45,751 nt of DNA from Rickettsiales bacterium (GTDB lineage Bacteria; Pseudomonadota; Alphaproteobacteria; Rs-D84): positions 1-45,751 of the forward strand of contig JAIRRC010000001.1 in the NCBI GenBank assembly GCA_031256175.1, given 5' to 3'. This document shows positions 9,332-18,550 of this stretch, piece after piece (position 1 is the stretch's first letter; each line of letters starts with the position of its first letter). The notes under the pieces are model-generated. The model saw nothing but the letters and a program-made list of their open reading frames with translations. It did not search any database and had not been told where the DNA came from. Both the position numbers and the translations under genes were made by a program.

Positions 9332-9718
9332 ATGGCGAAAGACAACGACATCATGATTGCGGCGGCGCAAATAGCTGCGGCCAAAATCGCGGGGAATCCC
9401 CTGCTTAAAATCGACGATGTGGTGAAGGAGGCCGTGGCGTCATTAAAACGCGCGGCCGCGCACCAATTGACGCAAAGCGAAATCAAAGAATCGGTGAAGC
9501 CCGATTATATAATATGCTTCGAGGACGGAACGCGCCATCAAATGCTTAGGCGCTATATAAAAAGGAAATGGGGAATGACCCCGGAAAGCTATCGAGAGAA
9601 ATGGAATCTGCCGGACGATTATCCTATGACCGCGCCAAGCTATGCCAAGGTAAGGTCGAGCCTCGCCAAGCGCTCCGGGCTTGGCAAATCGTCGCCGCGG
9701 CGCAGCAGGACGAAATAA
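9332..9718 (+). CDS. MucR/Ros-family transcriptional regulator, zinc-ligand histidines not conserved
   Basis: ESVKPDYIICFEDGTRHQMLRRYIKRKWGMTPESYREKWNLPDDYPMTAPSYAKVRSSLAKRSGLG. Confidence 0.85.
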   Translation: MAKDNDIMIAAAQIAAAKIAGNPLLKIDDVVKEAVASLKRAAAHQLTQSEIKESVKPDYIICFEDGTRHQMLRRYIKRKWGMTPESYREKWNLPDDYPMTAPSYAKVRSSLAKRSGLGKSSPRRSRTK

Positions 9719-10320
9719 AACGGCCGCTCGCTTCCGAATTTATTCTTAACGCAATATCGCGTGGAAAGGCCGAGGGCCGGCGCGAAATTTTCGTCCTTGT
9801 TCAATATCATGAAATTTGAAGCTTCGATTTCAGAACGGGCCCATTCGAAATAGGAACGATGGTCCGTTCCTAGGACTATAAGGCCGCCGGGGGATAAAAT
9901 CCCAGAAAGCGCGGCCAAAAATTCGCGCGACAAAAGGCGGCGCTTTTCATGTTTCGCCTTGGGCCAGGGGTCCGGGTGAAGGATATAAATCAGGTCGAAT
10001 TTATCGGAATTATTTCCCATATATTCGCGGACGTCGCCAGGCCAAACCGCCAGCCGATTCAATGCGGGGCTACCTTCGATTTTGGATAAAAGCGACGCGA
10101 CTCCATTCATAAAAGGCTCGGCCCCGACCACATAAAAATCCGGGTTCTGCAAAAGATGGACCATATGCTCGCCCGCGCCGAAACCGATTTCCAAAATACG
10201 AATACCGGAAGGCAGCGCGCCCGGCAGCAATTTCGGCAACAAGGTCGCAACAAGGTCGGCCTGCCTTTTAGACAGCTTTTTACCATGAATCCGGCCAAAG
10301 GTTCTGATAAGATGTTTCAT
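9640..10320 (-). CDS. trmB: tRNA (guanine-N7-)-methyltransferase
   Basis: LEIGFGAGEH, IYILHPDPWPKAKHEKRRLL. Confidence 0.9.
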   Translation of the reverse strand: MKHLIRTFGRIHGKKLSKRQADLVATLLPKLLPGALPSGIRILEIGFGAGEHMVHLLQNPDFYVVGAEPFMNGVASLLSKIEGSPALNRLAVWPGDVREYMGNNSDKFDLIYILHPDPWPKAKHEKRRLLSREFLAALSGILSPGGLIVLGTDHRSYFEWARSEIEASNFMILNKDENFAPALGLSTRYCVKNKFGSERPFYFVLLRRGDDLPSPERLARLDLTLA

Positions 10321-10356
10321 CTTGCGGATTCTAACTTATCGTATATAATATTGCAA

Positions 10357-11937
10357 ATGAGAACAGGTTTATCGAAATCTTTGATAGAAAAAGTATTGGG
10401 CGGCGCGCCCAAACACACCATCGCGGAATTGGAAGCGATGAATCCGCAAAACAATACGGGCGAAACAACGCGCGTCGCGCCGTCGCCGACGGGCTATATG
10501 CACATAGGCGGAATATATCAGGCGCTTATAAACTGGAAAATAGCGAAGCAGACCGGCGGCAAATTTTATCTTAGGATAGACGATACGGACCAGAAGCGCG
10601 AAATACCGGGCGCCGTCGAAATAATCGTCAATTCGCTAGATGCCCTCGGCCTGGCGCCGGACGGGGTTACAACCCAGTCCCAGCGCGGCGACATCTATCG
10701 CGCCACAGCGGCGGATTTGCTGGAAAAGGGCCTGGCCTATCCATGCTTCATGACCCAGGAAGATATGGACAAGGTCCGGGCCCAGCAGAAAATGCTGGGG
10801 CTCCAAACCGGCATATACGGCGAATGGGCGCGCGACAGGGACATAACGCCGGAAGAAATCGAAGCGAAATTGGCCGCGGGCGAAAAGCCGACAATCCGGC
10901 TTTATTCCAGCGGCGACCCTTCGAAAAAAATCTATTGCAAGGACGCGGTCCGCGGCAGCATGGCATTCACTGAAAACAACGACGACATAGTTCTAATCAA
11001 ATCGACCGACGGGCTTCCGACATACCATTTCGCGCATCTGGTGGACGACCATTTCCTGCGGACCACGCTCGTCGTCCGCGCCGATGAATATTTAAGCACC
11101 TTTCCGCTCCATATCCAAATGTTCGCCACGATGGGATGGCAGGCGCCCAAATACATCCATACATCGACGCTCGATAAAATCGACGAAGAGTCCGGCAAGC
11201 AGCGGAAATTATCCAAGCGGAAAGACCCGGAAGCGAACGTCGCCTATTTCCTGGACGAAGGCTGGCCCGCGGAAGCCATAAAGAACTATCTCTTCAATAT
11301 AGCGAACAGCGGGTTCGAGGAAGCATTGTCCAAAAACCCGGCCGCCAATATAGAAAACTATGAATTCAAAATAAAGAAAATCCCGACCAGCGGGGCGCTT
11401 TTCGACCGGGACAAACTCGAATGGTGGGCGAAAGAATTCATAGCGACGCTGCCGTTGGGCGAGCTTGTGCGCCGCGTTTCCGACTGGATAGAAAAGCACG
11501 GCTCGGACTATCACAAAAATGAAATCCTGGGCGACATGGATTATCTGAAAGCAGTCCTGGCGATAGAACGCGACGACCCAAAACGCATAAGGAAAGACTT
11601 CGTCTATTGGGAGCAAGTCGTATGCAGCGACATAGCGTTCTTCTTTCCGATGGAAATCGGTTTTTTCAGAAGGTCCGCGCGGCAGTTCATAAACGAAGAA
11701 GTCAATTCGGAATTCCTGGCGGCGTATAATCCAAGCGACACCAAGGAAGAATGGTGGGCGAAGATACAGGCGATAGCCGCCAAGTCGGGGCTTAAAAACG
11801 GCGAGGTCGCGATGGCGCTGCGCGTCATGCTGGCCGGGCGCGAGCAGACGCCCGACCTGTATTCGATGATAAAAGTCATGGGCGAAGACAGGGTCCGAAA
11901 AAGGCTGAAACAAAAATGGGAACCGGTGGTGTTCTAA
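10357..11937 (+). CDS. gltX: Glutamyl-tRNA synthetase (atypical subtype)
   Basis: RVAPSPTGYMHIGG, RIDDTDQKRE, QRKLSKRKDPEANVAYFLDEGWP. Confidence 0.88.
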   Translation: MRTGLSKSLIEKVLGGAPKHTIAELEAMNPQNNTGETTRVAPSPTGYMHIGGIYQALINWKIAKQTGGKFYLRIDDTDQKREIPGAVEIIVNSLDALGLAPDGVTTQSQRGDIYRATAADLLEKGLAYPCFMTQEDMDKVRAQQKMLGLQTGIYGEWARDRDITPEEIEAKLAAGEKPTIRLYSSGDPSKKIYCKDAVRGSMAFTENNDDIVLIKSTDGLPTYHFAHLVDDHFLRTTLVVRADEYLSTFPLHIQMFATMGWQAPKYIHTSTLDKIDEESGKQRKLSKRKDPEANVAYFLDEGWPAEAIKNYLFNIANSGFEEALSKNPAANIENYEFKIKKIPTSGALFDRDKLEWWAKEFIATLPLGELVRRVSDWIEKHGSDYHKNEILGDMDYLKAVLAIERDDPKRIRKDFVYWEQVVCSDIAFFFPMEIGFFRRSARQFINEEVNSEFLAAYNPSDTKEEWWAKIQAIAAKSGLKNGEVAMALRVMLAGREQTPDLYSMIKVMGEDRVRKRLKQKWEPVVF

Positions 11938-12656
11938 TGCCGAATAAAAAGAACCTTCTGATACTCGCCAGCGGCGACGGCACGAACGCCGGGGCGATAG
12001 TCCGGCACATACAAAGCGGCGGCTTTGACATAAACATATCAGCCGCATGCAATACAAATCCGGAAAACGCCGGGGTCTACAAGCGCATGGAAAAATTCGG
12101 ACTCCGCGCCGAACACATACCATCGGACCGCGATTTCCACGCGCTTCGAAAGCTGCTGGATTCCGCCGAATGGGATTTAATCGCGCTGGCCGGATACATG
12201 GCGATACTGCCCGGCGACATAGCGGTAAAACACAATATAATAAACATCCATCCAAGCGTCCTTCCATTCGTCCATAAGGGCAGCAAGGACGCGTATAGGG
12301 ACGCAGTCTACAACCGCGACAAAATCGTCGGCTGCACCGCGCACAGGGTCGCGGCCGAAGTCGACGCGGGCGAACGCCTGGCCCAAATCGGATTCGCCGT
12401 TCCGCTCCATCTGCACGATACATACAGGGACGAAGCCCTGGAATATACAAGGAAAATCGGCCTGGCGCACGAATGGGCGCTTTATCCGCGCGTCGTCGCG
12501 GCCGAAATCTTCGGGCAAAACGTCCTTTGGCTGGATATGCGCGAAATAAAAGCCGCGGCGGCGGAATCCATCAGGCAATACGAATTGCCGGAAACGAAAA
12601 CGATAACCCCGGACTTCGGCGTCCTGTTCGGGTCTTGGGACAGGAACGGAAGGTGA
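11937..12656 (+). CDS. purN: Phosphoribosylglycinamide formyltransferase-like
   Basis: LASGDGTNAGAI, NIHPSVLPF, VDAGE; TAATG overlap with gltX. Confidence 0.78.
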   Translation: MPNKKNLLILASGDGTNAGAIVRHIQSGGFDINISAACNTNPENAGVYKRMEKFGLRAEHIPSDRDFHALRKLLDSAEWDLIALAGYMAILPGDIAVKHNIINIHPSVLPFVHKGSKDAYRDAVYNRDKIVGCTAHRVAAEVDAGERLAQIGFAVPLHLHDTYRDEALEYTRKIGLAHEWALYPRVVAAEIFGQNVLWLDMREIKAAAAESIRQYELPETKTITPDFGVLFGSWDRNGR

Positions 12657-12660
12657 TACG

Positions 12661-13395
12661 ATGAACGAAAAGAAAATGAAATTGAAGAAAATCAAGAAGG
12701 ACACGCGGGCGCGCGGCCTGCTGCGCGTCCTGCGCGCCAGCGGATTGTTCCGGTGGGAGAGGGAGCCCGCCAAAGCCGAATGGGTCATGGACATACTGAC
12801 GCACGGAATCGGAATCGGAATCGCCATCGCGGGCCTGTGCCTGCTGGTGGTCTTCGCGGCGATGAAGGGCGACACATGGGCGGTCGTCAGCTCCGCCATA
12901 TTCGGCGCGACGATGTTCACGCTCTATTTCGGAAGCACGATGTGCCATGCGATGATTGGGCAGAAATCCGAAACATTCTTCGAAGTCTGGGACAGCGTCG
13001 CCATATACGCGCTAATCGCGGGAACATACACCCCGTTTTTGCTGGTGAATATGAGGGGCCTGGTCGGCTGGTCGGTGTTCGGGATACTATGGGCGATAAC
13101 GATATTCGGTTCGGCCATGAAGATAAGGAATCCGAAATACCAGCCCAAATGGATACCGCTTTTATACCTTGCGATGGGATGGACGCTTATACTGATACTG
13201 CCCAAGGTGCTGGCAAGCGTTCCGCCAAGGGGCCTTTGGTTCATGCTTGCGGGCGGCCTGTCGTATTCGATTGGAATCATATTCTATATGTGGCGGCGGA
13301 TGAAATTTTCGCATACGATATGGCACCTGTTCGTCATAGGCGGAAGCGTATCGTTCTTCTTCGCCGTTTTATACGGGGCAATACTCGACAACTAA
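12661..13395 (+). CDS. Hemolysin III family (HlyIII/PAQR) membrane protein
   Basis: THGIGIGIAIAG, FGSTMCHAM, DSVAIYALIAGTYTPF, HTIWHLFVIGGS. Confidence 0.88.
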   Translation: MNEKKMKLKKIKKDTRARGLLRVLRASGLFRWEREPAKAEWVMDILTHGIGIGIAIAGLCLLVVFAAMKGDTWAVVSSAIFGATMFTLYFGSTMCHAMIGQKSETFFEVWDSVAIYALIAGTYTPFLLVNMRGLVGWSVFGILWAITIFGSAMKIRNPKYQPKWIPLLYLAMGWTLILILPKVLASVPPRGLWFMLAGGLSYSIGIIFYMWRRMKFSHTIWHLFVIGGSVSFFFAVLYGAILDN

Positions 13396-13406
13396 AAGGA
13401 CAAAAC

Positions 13407-13559
13407 ATGAAAAAAATAATGATACTTACGCTCGGGCTTTGCGTTTTGGGCGCGTGCTGCAACTGCAAAAGCGAGCCCATAGTCGAACAGAACAAGAAGC
13501 TTATAGTCCCGCCGAACATCGGCAAATTGCCCCCCGCCCCAATCGCGAAGGAAGACTAG
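13407..13559 (+). CDS. Small lipoprotein (50 aa)
   Basis: MKKIMILTLGLCVLGACCNCKSEPIVEQNKKLIVPPNIGKLPPAPIAKED; lipobox LGAC. Confidence 0.65.
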   Translation: MKKIMILTLGLCVLGACCNCKSEPIVEQNKKLIVPPNIGKLPPAPIAKED

Positions 13560-14224
13560 CTCTCGCTACTTCTTTTGAACGTAAGGTAGACGACTTCGGC
13601 CGAGAAGGCGCCTACAAAGGCGCCGGCCAGAATATCGCTCGGGAAATTGGCGCCCGTTACGACGCCCGCGAATCCGAACAAGGCCGCGGCGGCCCAATAA
13701 TATCTTTTCATGCCCGGATAGAAAAGCCCCAAAAGGACCAGGGCGGCGAAGCTTGCGGCGGCATATCCGCTCGGCATGGAATTGAACTGGTCGCCGAAAG
13801 AAAAGGGATAAAAGCCGGCGCTGTTCATGCTTTCAAAGAAAACCGGGCGCAGGCGCCCGACGGCGAAGGCCGCAAGATTCGCGGCCAAAACGGCGGCGAA
13901 AACGGCGGCGAAAACGCCCGCGCCAGCGGTCAACAATTCCGACCGGCCCGACATTATGAAGCGCGTCATTTCCCGCGGGCGCGCGCCCCAAATTCCGGTC
14001 GACCACAGCTTGAACATGAATATAAGGAATGACGCCAGCAGTATGAATTTAGGCGCGCCGAACATGGCGAATATCCGCCAGAACCAGCCGTCGGCGTGGC
14101 GCAGAAGCGCGAACAGCGGATAGTCCAGGAACCATACGCCAAGCGCGGCGACAAGCGCGGCCGCGCCCAGAACAGCAAGGGTCCTTAAAATACCAATCCG
14201 GTCATCATCTTCTATTAGAAACAT
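13556..14224 (-). CDS. PAP2-superfamily membrane protein with substituted catalytic motifs
   Basis: VGRLRPVFFE ... SMPSGYAAASFAA ... VTGANFPSDILAGAFVGA aligns to PAP2 motifs 1-3. Confidence 0.8.
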   Translation of the reverse strand: MFLIEDDDRIGILRTLAVLGAAALVAALGVWFLDYPLFALLRHADGWFWRIFAMFGAPKFILLASFLIFMFKLWSTGIWGARPREMTRFIMSGRSELLTAGAGVFAAVFAAVLAANLAAFAVGRLRPVFFESMNSAGFYPFSFGDQFNSMPSGYAAASFAALVLLGLFYPGMKRYYWAAAALFGFAGVVTGANFPSDILAGAFVGAFSAEVVYLTFKRSSES

Positions 14225-14228
14225 AACA

Positions 14229-14330
14229 CCCCTCAAATTCCGCCCTTGACTCTTGCCCGCTACCCGCGCCCTTCGGCCGCATCCGCGGGCCAGATTGGGC
14301 GGATTTGCGGGGACCCCTTTTTTTATTTTG
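14229..14330. repeat. Hairpin element B
   Basis: Imperfect 16-bp stem CCCCTCAAATTCCGCCC/GGGCGGATTTGCGGGG enclosing CCCGCG...CGCGGG, then ACCCCTTTTTTTATTTT. Confidence 0.65.
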
Positions 14331-14332
14331 CC

Positions 14333-15205
14333 TCACACAATCTGCTTTCTGATGTCGAAGTTTTTCAGAAGCGCGTTCGACATCCAGATGGAAGTCGCGG
14401 TCCCGAGAACTATGCCGAACATCATGGCATAGGCGAATTCGCGCAGGACGTCGCCGCCCCAAACCGCCAGGGCCGCCATCGCAAGCATGGTGCTGACCGA
14501 AGTCATGATGGTTCGCGACAACATCTCGTTCACCGACAAATCTATAAGCTCGCCCGTCGGCATCTTGCGGTATTTCAGCGCGTTCTCGTCTATCCTGTCG
14601 TAGTTCACGACCTTGTCGTTTATGGAATATCCCATCGCGAGCAATATGACCGCTATGGCCGTCTGGTTGAATTCCAGCCCCATAACGGAGAAAAATCCGA
14701 ACATGATAAGGAAGTCCACCACAAGGGACACGAAGGCGCCGACAGCGTATCCGCCCGAATAGCGAATCCAGATATAAATCGACATTCCGACGAAGGAAAA
14801 CAGAATCGCCATAAGGCCGGCGGTTATAAGCTCGGCCCCGATGCGCGGCCCCACAATCTGGGTCTGGCGGTATTCGTATTTGTCGCCAAGCACGCCTTTG
14901 ATTTCGGAAACCATCCTGTTCTGCGAGGCGTCGGTCGCAAGCTTTTCAAGGCCGACCTTTATCATGACGGAATCGCCCCCGGACACGCGCTGCAATTCGG
15001 GCTTGAAGGCCGCCAGTTCCGCGCGCATTTTATCGATTTGGACTTCGCCGGATTTCGGCGCGACTTCCATCATGATTCCGCCTGTGAAGTCTATGCCGTA
15101 ATTCATGCCGCGGGTTATAAAGGACACTAAGCTTGCGGCGACCAAAGCGGCCGCGACCAGGTAGGACAGGCGCCCATACTTCATGAATTTGAAATTGGTT
15201 GTCAT
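14333..15205 (-). CDS. secF: Protein translocase subunit SecF
   Basis: GMNYGIDFTGGIMMEV, VGPRIGAELI, GYSINDKVVNYDRI; ATGA overlap with secD. Confidence 0.93.
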   Translation of the reverse strand: MTTNFKFMKYGRLSYLVAAALVAASLVSFITRGMNYGIDFTGGIMMEVAPKSGEVQIDKMRAELAAFKPELQRVSGGDSVMIKVGLEKLATDASQNRMVSEIKGVLGDKYEYRQTQIVGPRIGAELITAGLMAILFSFVGMSIYIWIRYSGGYAVGAFVSLVVDFLIMFGFFSVMGLEFNQTAIAVILLAMGYSINDKVVNYDRIDENALKYRKMPTGELIDLSVNEMLSRTIMTSVSTMLAMAALAVWGGDVLREFAYAMMFGIVLGTATSIWMSNALLKNFDIRKQIV

Positions 15206-16779
15206 TGGGCAATCTCCTTGCTGGCGCGGATGAATCCGATTTTTCTGTTCCTGCCGCCCATATAGGCGTCGATTATAAGGCGCGTCAGGGGAACGCAGGT
15301 GAACAGCGTCGTGAATACGCCGACCGACATGACGACGGCGAAGCCCTTGATGGGGCCCGAACCGAACTGGAACAGAACAAGCGAGCAAATCAATGTGGTA
15401 AGGTTGGCGTCCAATATGGCCTTATAGGCGCGCTTGAAACCGGCGTCGATGGCGCGAAGGGAATTGGCGCCCTGGCGCATTTCGTCGCGCGCCCGCTCGA
15501 ATTGAAGTATGTTCGCGTCTATCGCCATGCCAAGGGTCAGAACTATGCCCGCGATTCCGGGCAATGTAAGCGTCGTGCCGAAGAAGGCGAGAAGGCCTAT
15601 CAGCATGGCGAGGTTGATTGCCAGAACGAAGCTGGCGAACACGCCGAACCTGCGATAGACTATAACCATGAACAGCATGGTGAAAAGCGTTCCCATCAGC
15701 GCCGCAAGCTTGCCCGCGCGGATAGAGTCTTCGCCCAAGCCGGGGCCAATCGTTCTTTCCTCGACCACTATAAGCGGCGCGGGCAAAGCGCCCGAACGAA
15801 GCAGAACCGCAAGGTCTTTCGCGCCCTGCAATGTGAATCCGCCCGAAATCTGGCCGCGGCCGCCGACAATCGGCTCGCGTATAACGGGCGCGGAGAGGAC
15901 CTGGCCGTCCAAAACTATGGCGAATCTTTCCTCGACATGCTGGGTGGTGAGTTTGGCGAATCTGCGGGCGCCCACGCTGTCGAAGGCGGTGGTCACGACC
16001 GGCATATTGGTGCGCTCGTCGAAAGAGGCGCGCGAATCGGTCAGGCTTTCGCCGGAAACTTCCACGCGCGAAAAGACCGGAATCAGCTGGCCGGGGTTTT
16101 CAAGGTAAGGCAGGAATTCGGTGCCGGCCGGGGCGCGCCCCGAACGCAATTGCTCGGCGGTAATCTTTTCATTCACGAGATGGAAGCTCATCTTGGCGGT
16201 TTTTCCAATCAGTTCCTTTATGCGCTCGGGATTATCGACGCCGGGAAGCTGCACCAGTATGTATTCCCTGCCCTGCTGCTGGATGCTTGGCTCCTTCGTG
16301 CCGATGGCGTCTATGCGGCGCCTTATGATTTCGATGGAGCGTTCGATGGCGTCGGCCATTTTTTGTTCACGGGCCTTGGCCGAGAACGCGACTTCGATTT
16401 TGCTTCCGACGTATTTGATGTCGACGGACTCGCCGAATTCCGAACGGATGCGGCCGCGCGCGTTCGAGACTTCCGACGCATCGCGTATGTTAAGGGACAC
16501 CACGCCGTCCTTTTCGCGAAGGTCGGCAAATCTTATCAGGCCCTTGTCGCGGCCGACCATGGACGTCCTGACGCCGTCGTAAAGCGTCGAATTCTGCTCC
16601 TTCATCATGGACGCGGCGTCGACCGCAAGCAGAAGGTGCGCGCCGCCTTTAAGGTCCAGGCCTAATGGAATCGGCTGAATAAACGCGGGGAAAAATCCGG
16701 CCGCGCCCGGGAAAATAGTCGGAACGACAAGCAGGCAGCCCATAAAGGCCGCCGCGATTATCAGGAATTTTTTAAGCAT
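15202..16779 (-). CDS. secD: Protein translocase subunit SecD
   Basis: PLGLDLKGGAHLLL, RRIDAIGTKEPSIQQQGREYILVQLPG, TLGMAIDANILQFERARDE. Confidence 0.95.
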   Translation of the reverse strand: MLKKFLIIAAAFMGCLLVVPTIFPGAAGFFPAFIQPIPLGLDLKGGAHLLLAVDAASMMKEQNSTLYDGVRTSMVGRDKGLIRFADLREKDGVVSLNIRDASEVSNARGRIRSEFGESVDIKYVGSKIEVAFSAKAREQKMADAIERSIEIIRRRIDAIGTKEPSIQQQGREYILVQLPGVDNPERIKELIGKTAKMSFHLVNEKITAEQLRSGRAPAGTEFLPYLENPGQLIPVFSRVEVSGESLTDSRASFDERTNMPVVTTAFDSVGARRFAKLTTQHVEERFAIVLDGQVLSAPVIREPIVGGRGQISGGFTLQGAKDLAVLLRSGALPAPLIVVEERTIGPGLGEDSIRAGKLAALMGTLFTMLFMVIVYRRFGVFASFVLAINLAMLIGLLAFFGTTLTLPGIAGIVLTLGMAIDANILQFERARDEMRQGANSLRAIDAGFKRAYKAILDANLTTLICSLVLFQFGSGPIKGFAVVMSVGVFTTLFTCVPLTRLIIDAYMGGRNRKIGFIRASKEIAQ

Positions 16780-16788
16780 TCTTTTTCC

Positions 16789-17073
16789 TTATTTCTTATC
16801 AAGGCCCGATATGCCGGATTTAAGAACCTCTATCTCGACGCCCTTGGCCATTTCGACCAGGACCCGGTCGCAGTCGATTTTCTTGATTTTTCCAACCAGG
16901 CCGCCCGCCGTTATGACGCGGTCGCCGACTTTAAGGCCGTCCTGCATATTCCGAATGTCGTCCATGCGCCTTTTGTTCGGGCGTATCATGAAGAAATACA
17001 TGAAGGCGAACAGCACCACGACCCAAAGAACAAGGCCGCCCATATTGTTTCCATTGCTTATGACTTCGTCCAT
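16789..17073 (-). CDS. yajC: Preprotein translocase subunit YajC
   Basis: MYFFMIRPNKRRMDDIRNMQDGLKVGDRVITAGGLVGKI. Confidence 0.93.
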   Translation of the reverse strand: MDEVISNGNNMGGLVLWVVVLFAFMYFFMIRPNKRRMDDIRNMQDGLKVGDRVITAGGLVGKIKKIDCDRVLVEMAKGVEIEVLKSGISGLDKK

Positions 17074-17134
17074 TATAAACTCCTATGTTTTATCGCGGAT
17101 ATGATAGGAAAAATCGGATTATGGGTCAAGAAAG

Positions 17135-18547
17135 TTATTTCAGCAGCAGCGGCACTATGGAATCCAGGATTCTGCCGGACAGGGGCACCACATTGTGCGC
17201 GGCGGTCCTTTGGATTCCCGGCACCGCGTCCGGCTCGTCCAGCACCACCAGCATTATGTAGCGCGGGGATTCAATCGGGAAGACCGCTATGAAGCTGTTC
17301 ATGTTCCTGTATTGGTGATAGCCGCCCCCCGGCTTGCGTTTTTCTGCGGTCGCGGTCTTGCTTCCGATGTTTATCCCGGCTATGCGGGCCAATTTTCCGG
17401 TGGTTTCCTCGGACACGCGGAACATGACGCCGCGGACGCGCTTGGACGTCTGGGCGCTTATGACGCGGACGCCGGAAACTTCGGCGCCATCCGGCAGTTT
17501 CGTCATGCGCGGCGTTATGAACACGCCGCCGTTCACAACCGCGTTCGCGGCCGCCAGCAGGTTCATCATGGAAACGTCTATGCCGTGGCCGAAGGCGAAA
17601 GTCGCGGTTTCTATGTCGAGCGGATTCTTGTTCTCGCGATAAACCGCCGTTTTTCCCAGGCCCGGGACTTCAAGCCGCGTGAAAAGATTGAGCTTTCTGA
17701 AAAATGCGCCCTGCGTCCCCTTGGGCAGGGACAGGGCGATTTTGGCGGAACCGATGTTCGAAGAATACATCATGATTTCATCGATGGTAAGGCTGGCGGG
17801 CCTGGTTTTCGCGGCGCCAAGGTCCCGAATCTGGGCGCTTCCTATAACAAGCGGTTTGGAAACATCGTATTTTTTCAAAGGGTCGAGGCCCGCCTCGTAG
17901 GCCAGGGCGGTATTGAAAATCTTGAAGGTGCTGCCCATCTCGTATGTTCCCCGCATGGGCCAGAAGGTCATGTCGCCGACCTTGCCTATATTCTCGGGGT
18001 CGAAGTCCGGAGTTTGGACGGCGGCGATTATTTCGCCGGTAAGCGAATCCATAAGAATGGCGGCGGCCATCTTGGCGCCGTGCATGGCGCTGGCGGCGAC
18101 AAGCTCGTTATGAATTATGGCCTGGGCGCGGAAATCTATCGAAAGGCGCGCGGCCTCGCCCGCTTTCAAGCTTTTGTCGAAATAAGCCTCGGCCCCCGAC
18201 ACGCCCCTGCCCTCGACGCCGGCGCCTTCCCTGGACACCACGCCGACCGCGTGCGAGGCAATGCGAAGCTTGGCGTATTTTCTTTCCCGGCCGCCTTCCC
18301 CCTGGATAGTCGTCGCAAGAAGCTGGCCATTCCGGTCGGTTATATCGGCGCGCATAGCCTGCCATTCGCTTGGCCCCGTCCCGCGGCGGTTCGTCTTGGA
18401 TTCTTCCGTCCCAAGCTGCACCAGCCGCGCGGAAAACACGAGAAGAAGAAGAATCAGAACGGCATATGCAAGCTTAATGCGGGCGCCGCCTTCTTTGGAC
18501 GAAGAATTCCTAAGGTCTTTCGCCAAATCCCTGCCCGCTTCGAACAT
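17135..18547 (-). CDS. ftsI: Septal peptidoglycan transpeptidase FtsI (PBP3)
   Basis: GSTFKIFN (SxxK), SSNIG (SxN), GSKTATAEK (KTG-like), N-terminal TM. Confidence 0.9.
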   Translation of the reverse strand: MFEAGRDLAKDLRNSSSKEGGARIKLAYAVLILLLLVFSARLVQLGTEESKTNRRGTGPSEWQAMRADITDRNGQLLATTIQGEGGRERKYAKLRIASHAVGVVSREGAGVEGRGVSGAEAYFDKSLKAGEAARLSIDFRAQAIIHNELVAASAMHGAKMAAAILMDSLTGEIIAAVQTPDFDPENIGKVGDMTFWPMRGTYEMGSTFKIFNTALAYEAGLDPLKKYDVSKPLVIGSAQIRDLGAAKTRPASLTIDEIMMYSSNIGSAKIALSLPKGTQGAFFRKLNLFTRLEVPGLGKTAVYRENKNPLDIETATFAFGHGIDVSMMNLLAAANAVVNGGVFITPRMTKLPDGAEVSGVRVISAQTSKRVRGVMFRVSEETTGKLARIAGINIGSKTATAEKRKPGGGYHQYRNMNSFIAVFPIESPRYIMLVVLDEPDAVPGIQRTAAHNVVPLSGRILDSIVPLLLK

Positions 18548-18550
18548 CGG

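Noticed and set aside
15199-16665. 488-aa + strand ORF opposite secD, and similar long antisense ORFs (910-2421 -, 4886-5746 +, 11209-12450 -, 17195-18820 +, 30704-31957 +, 40222-41688 +, 44488-45564 -)
   Set aside because: All lie opposite clearly identified genes, show Arg/His/Gly-rich mirror composition and contain no known motifs.
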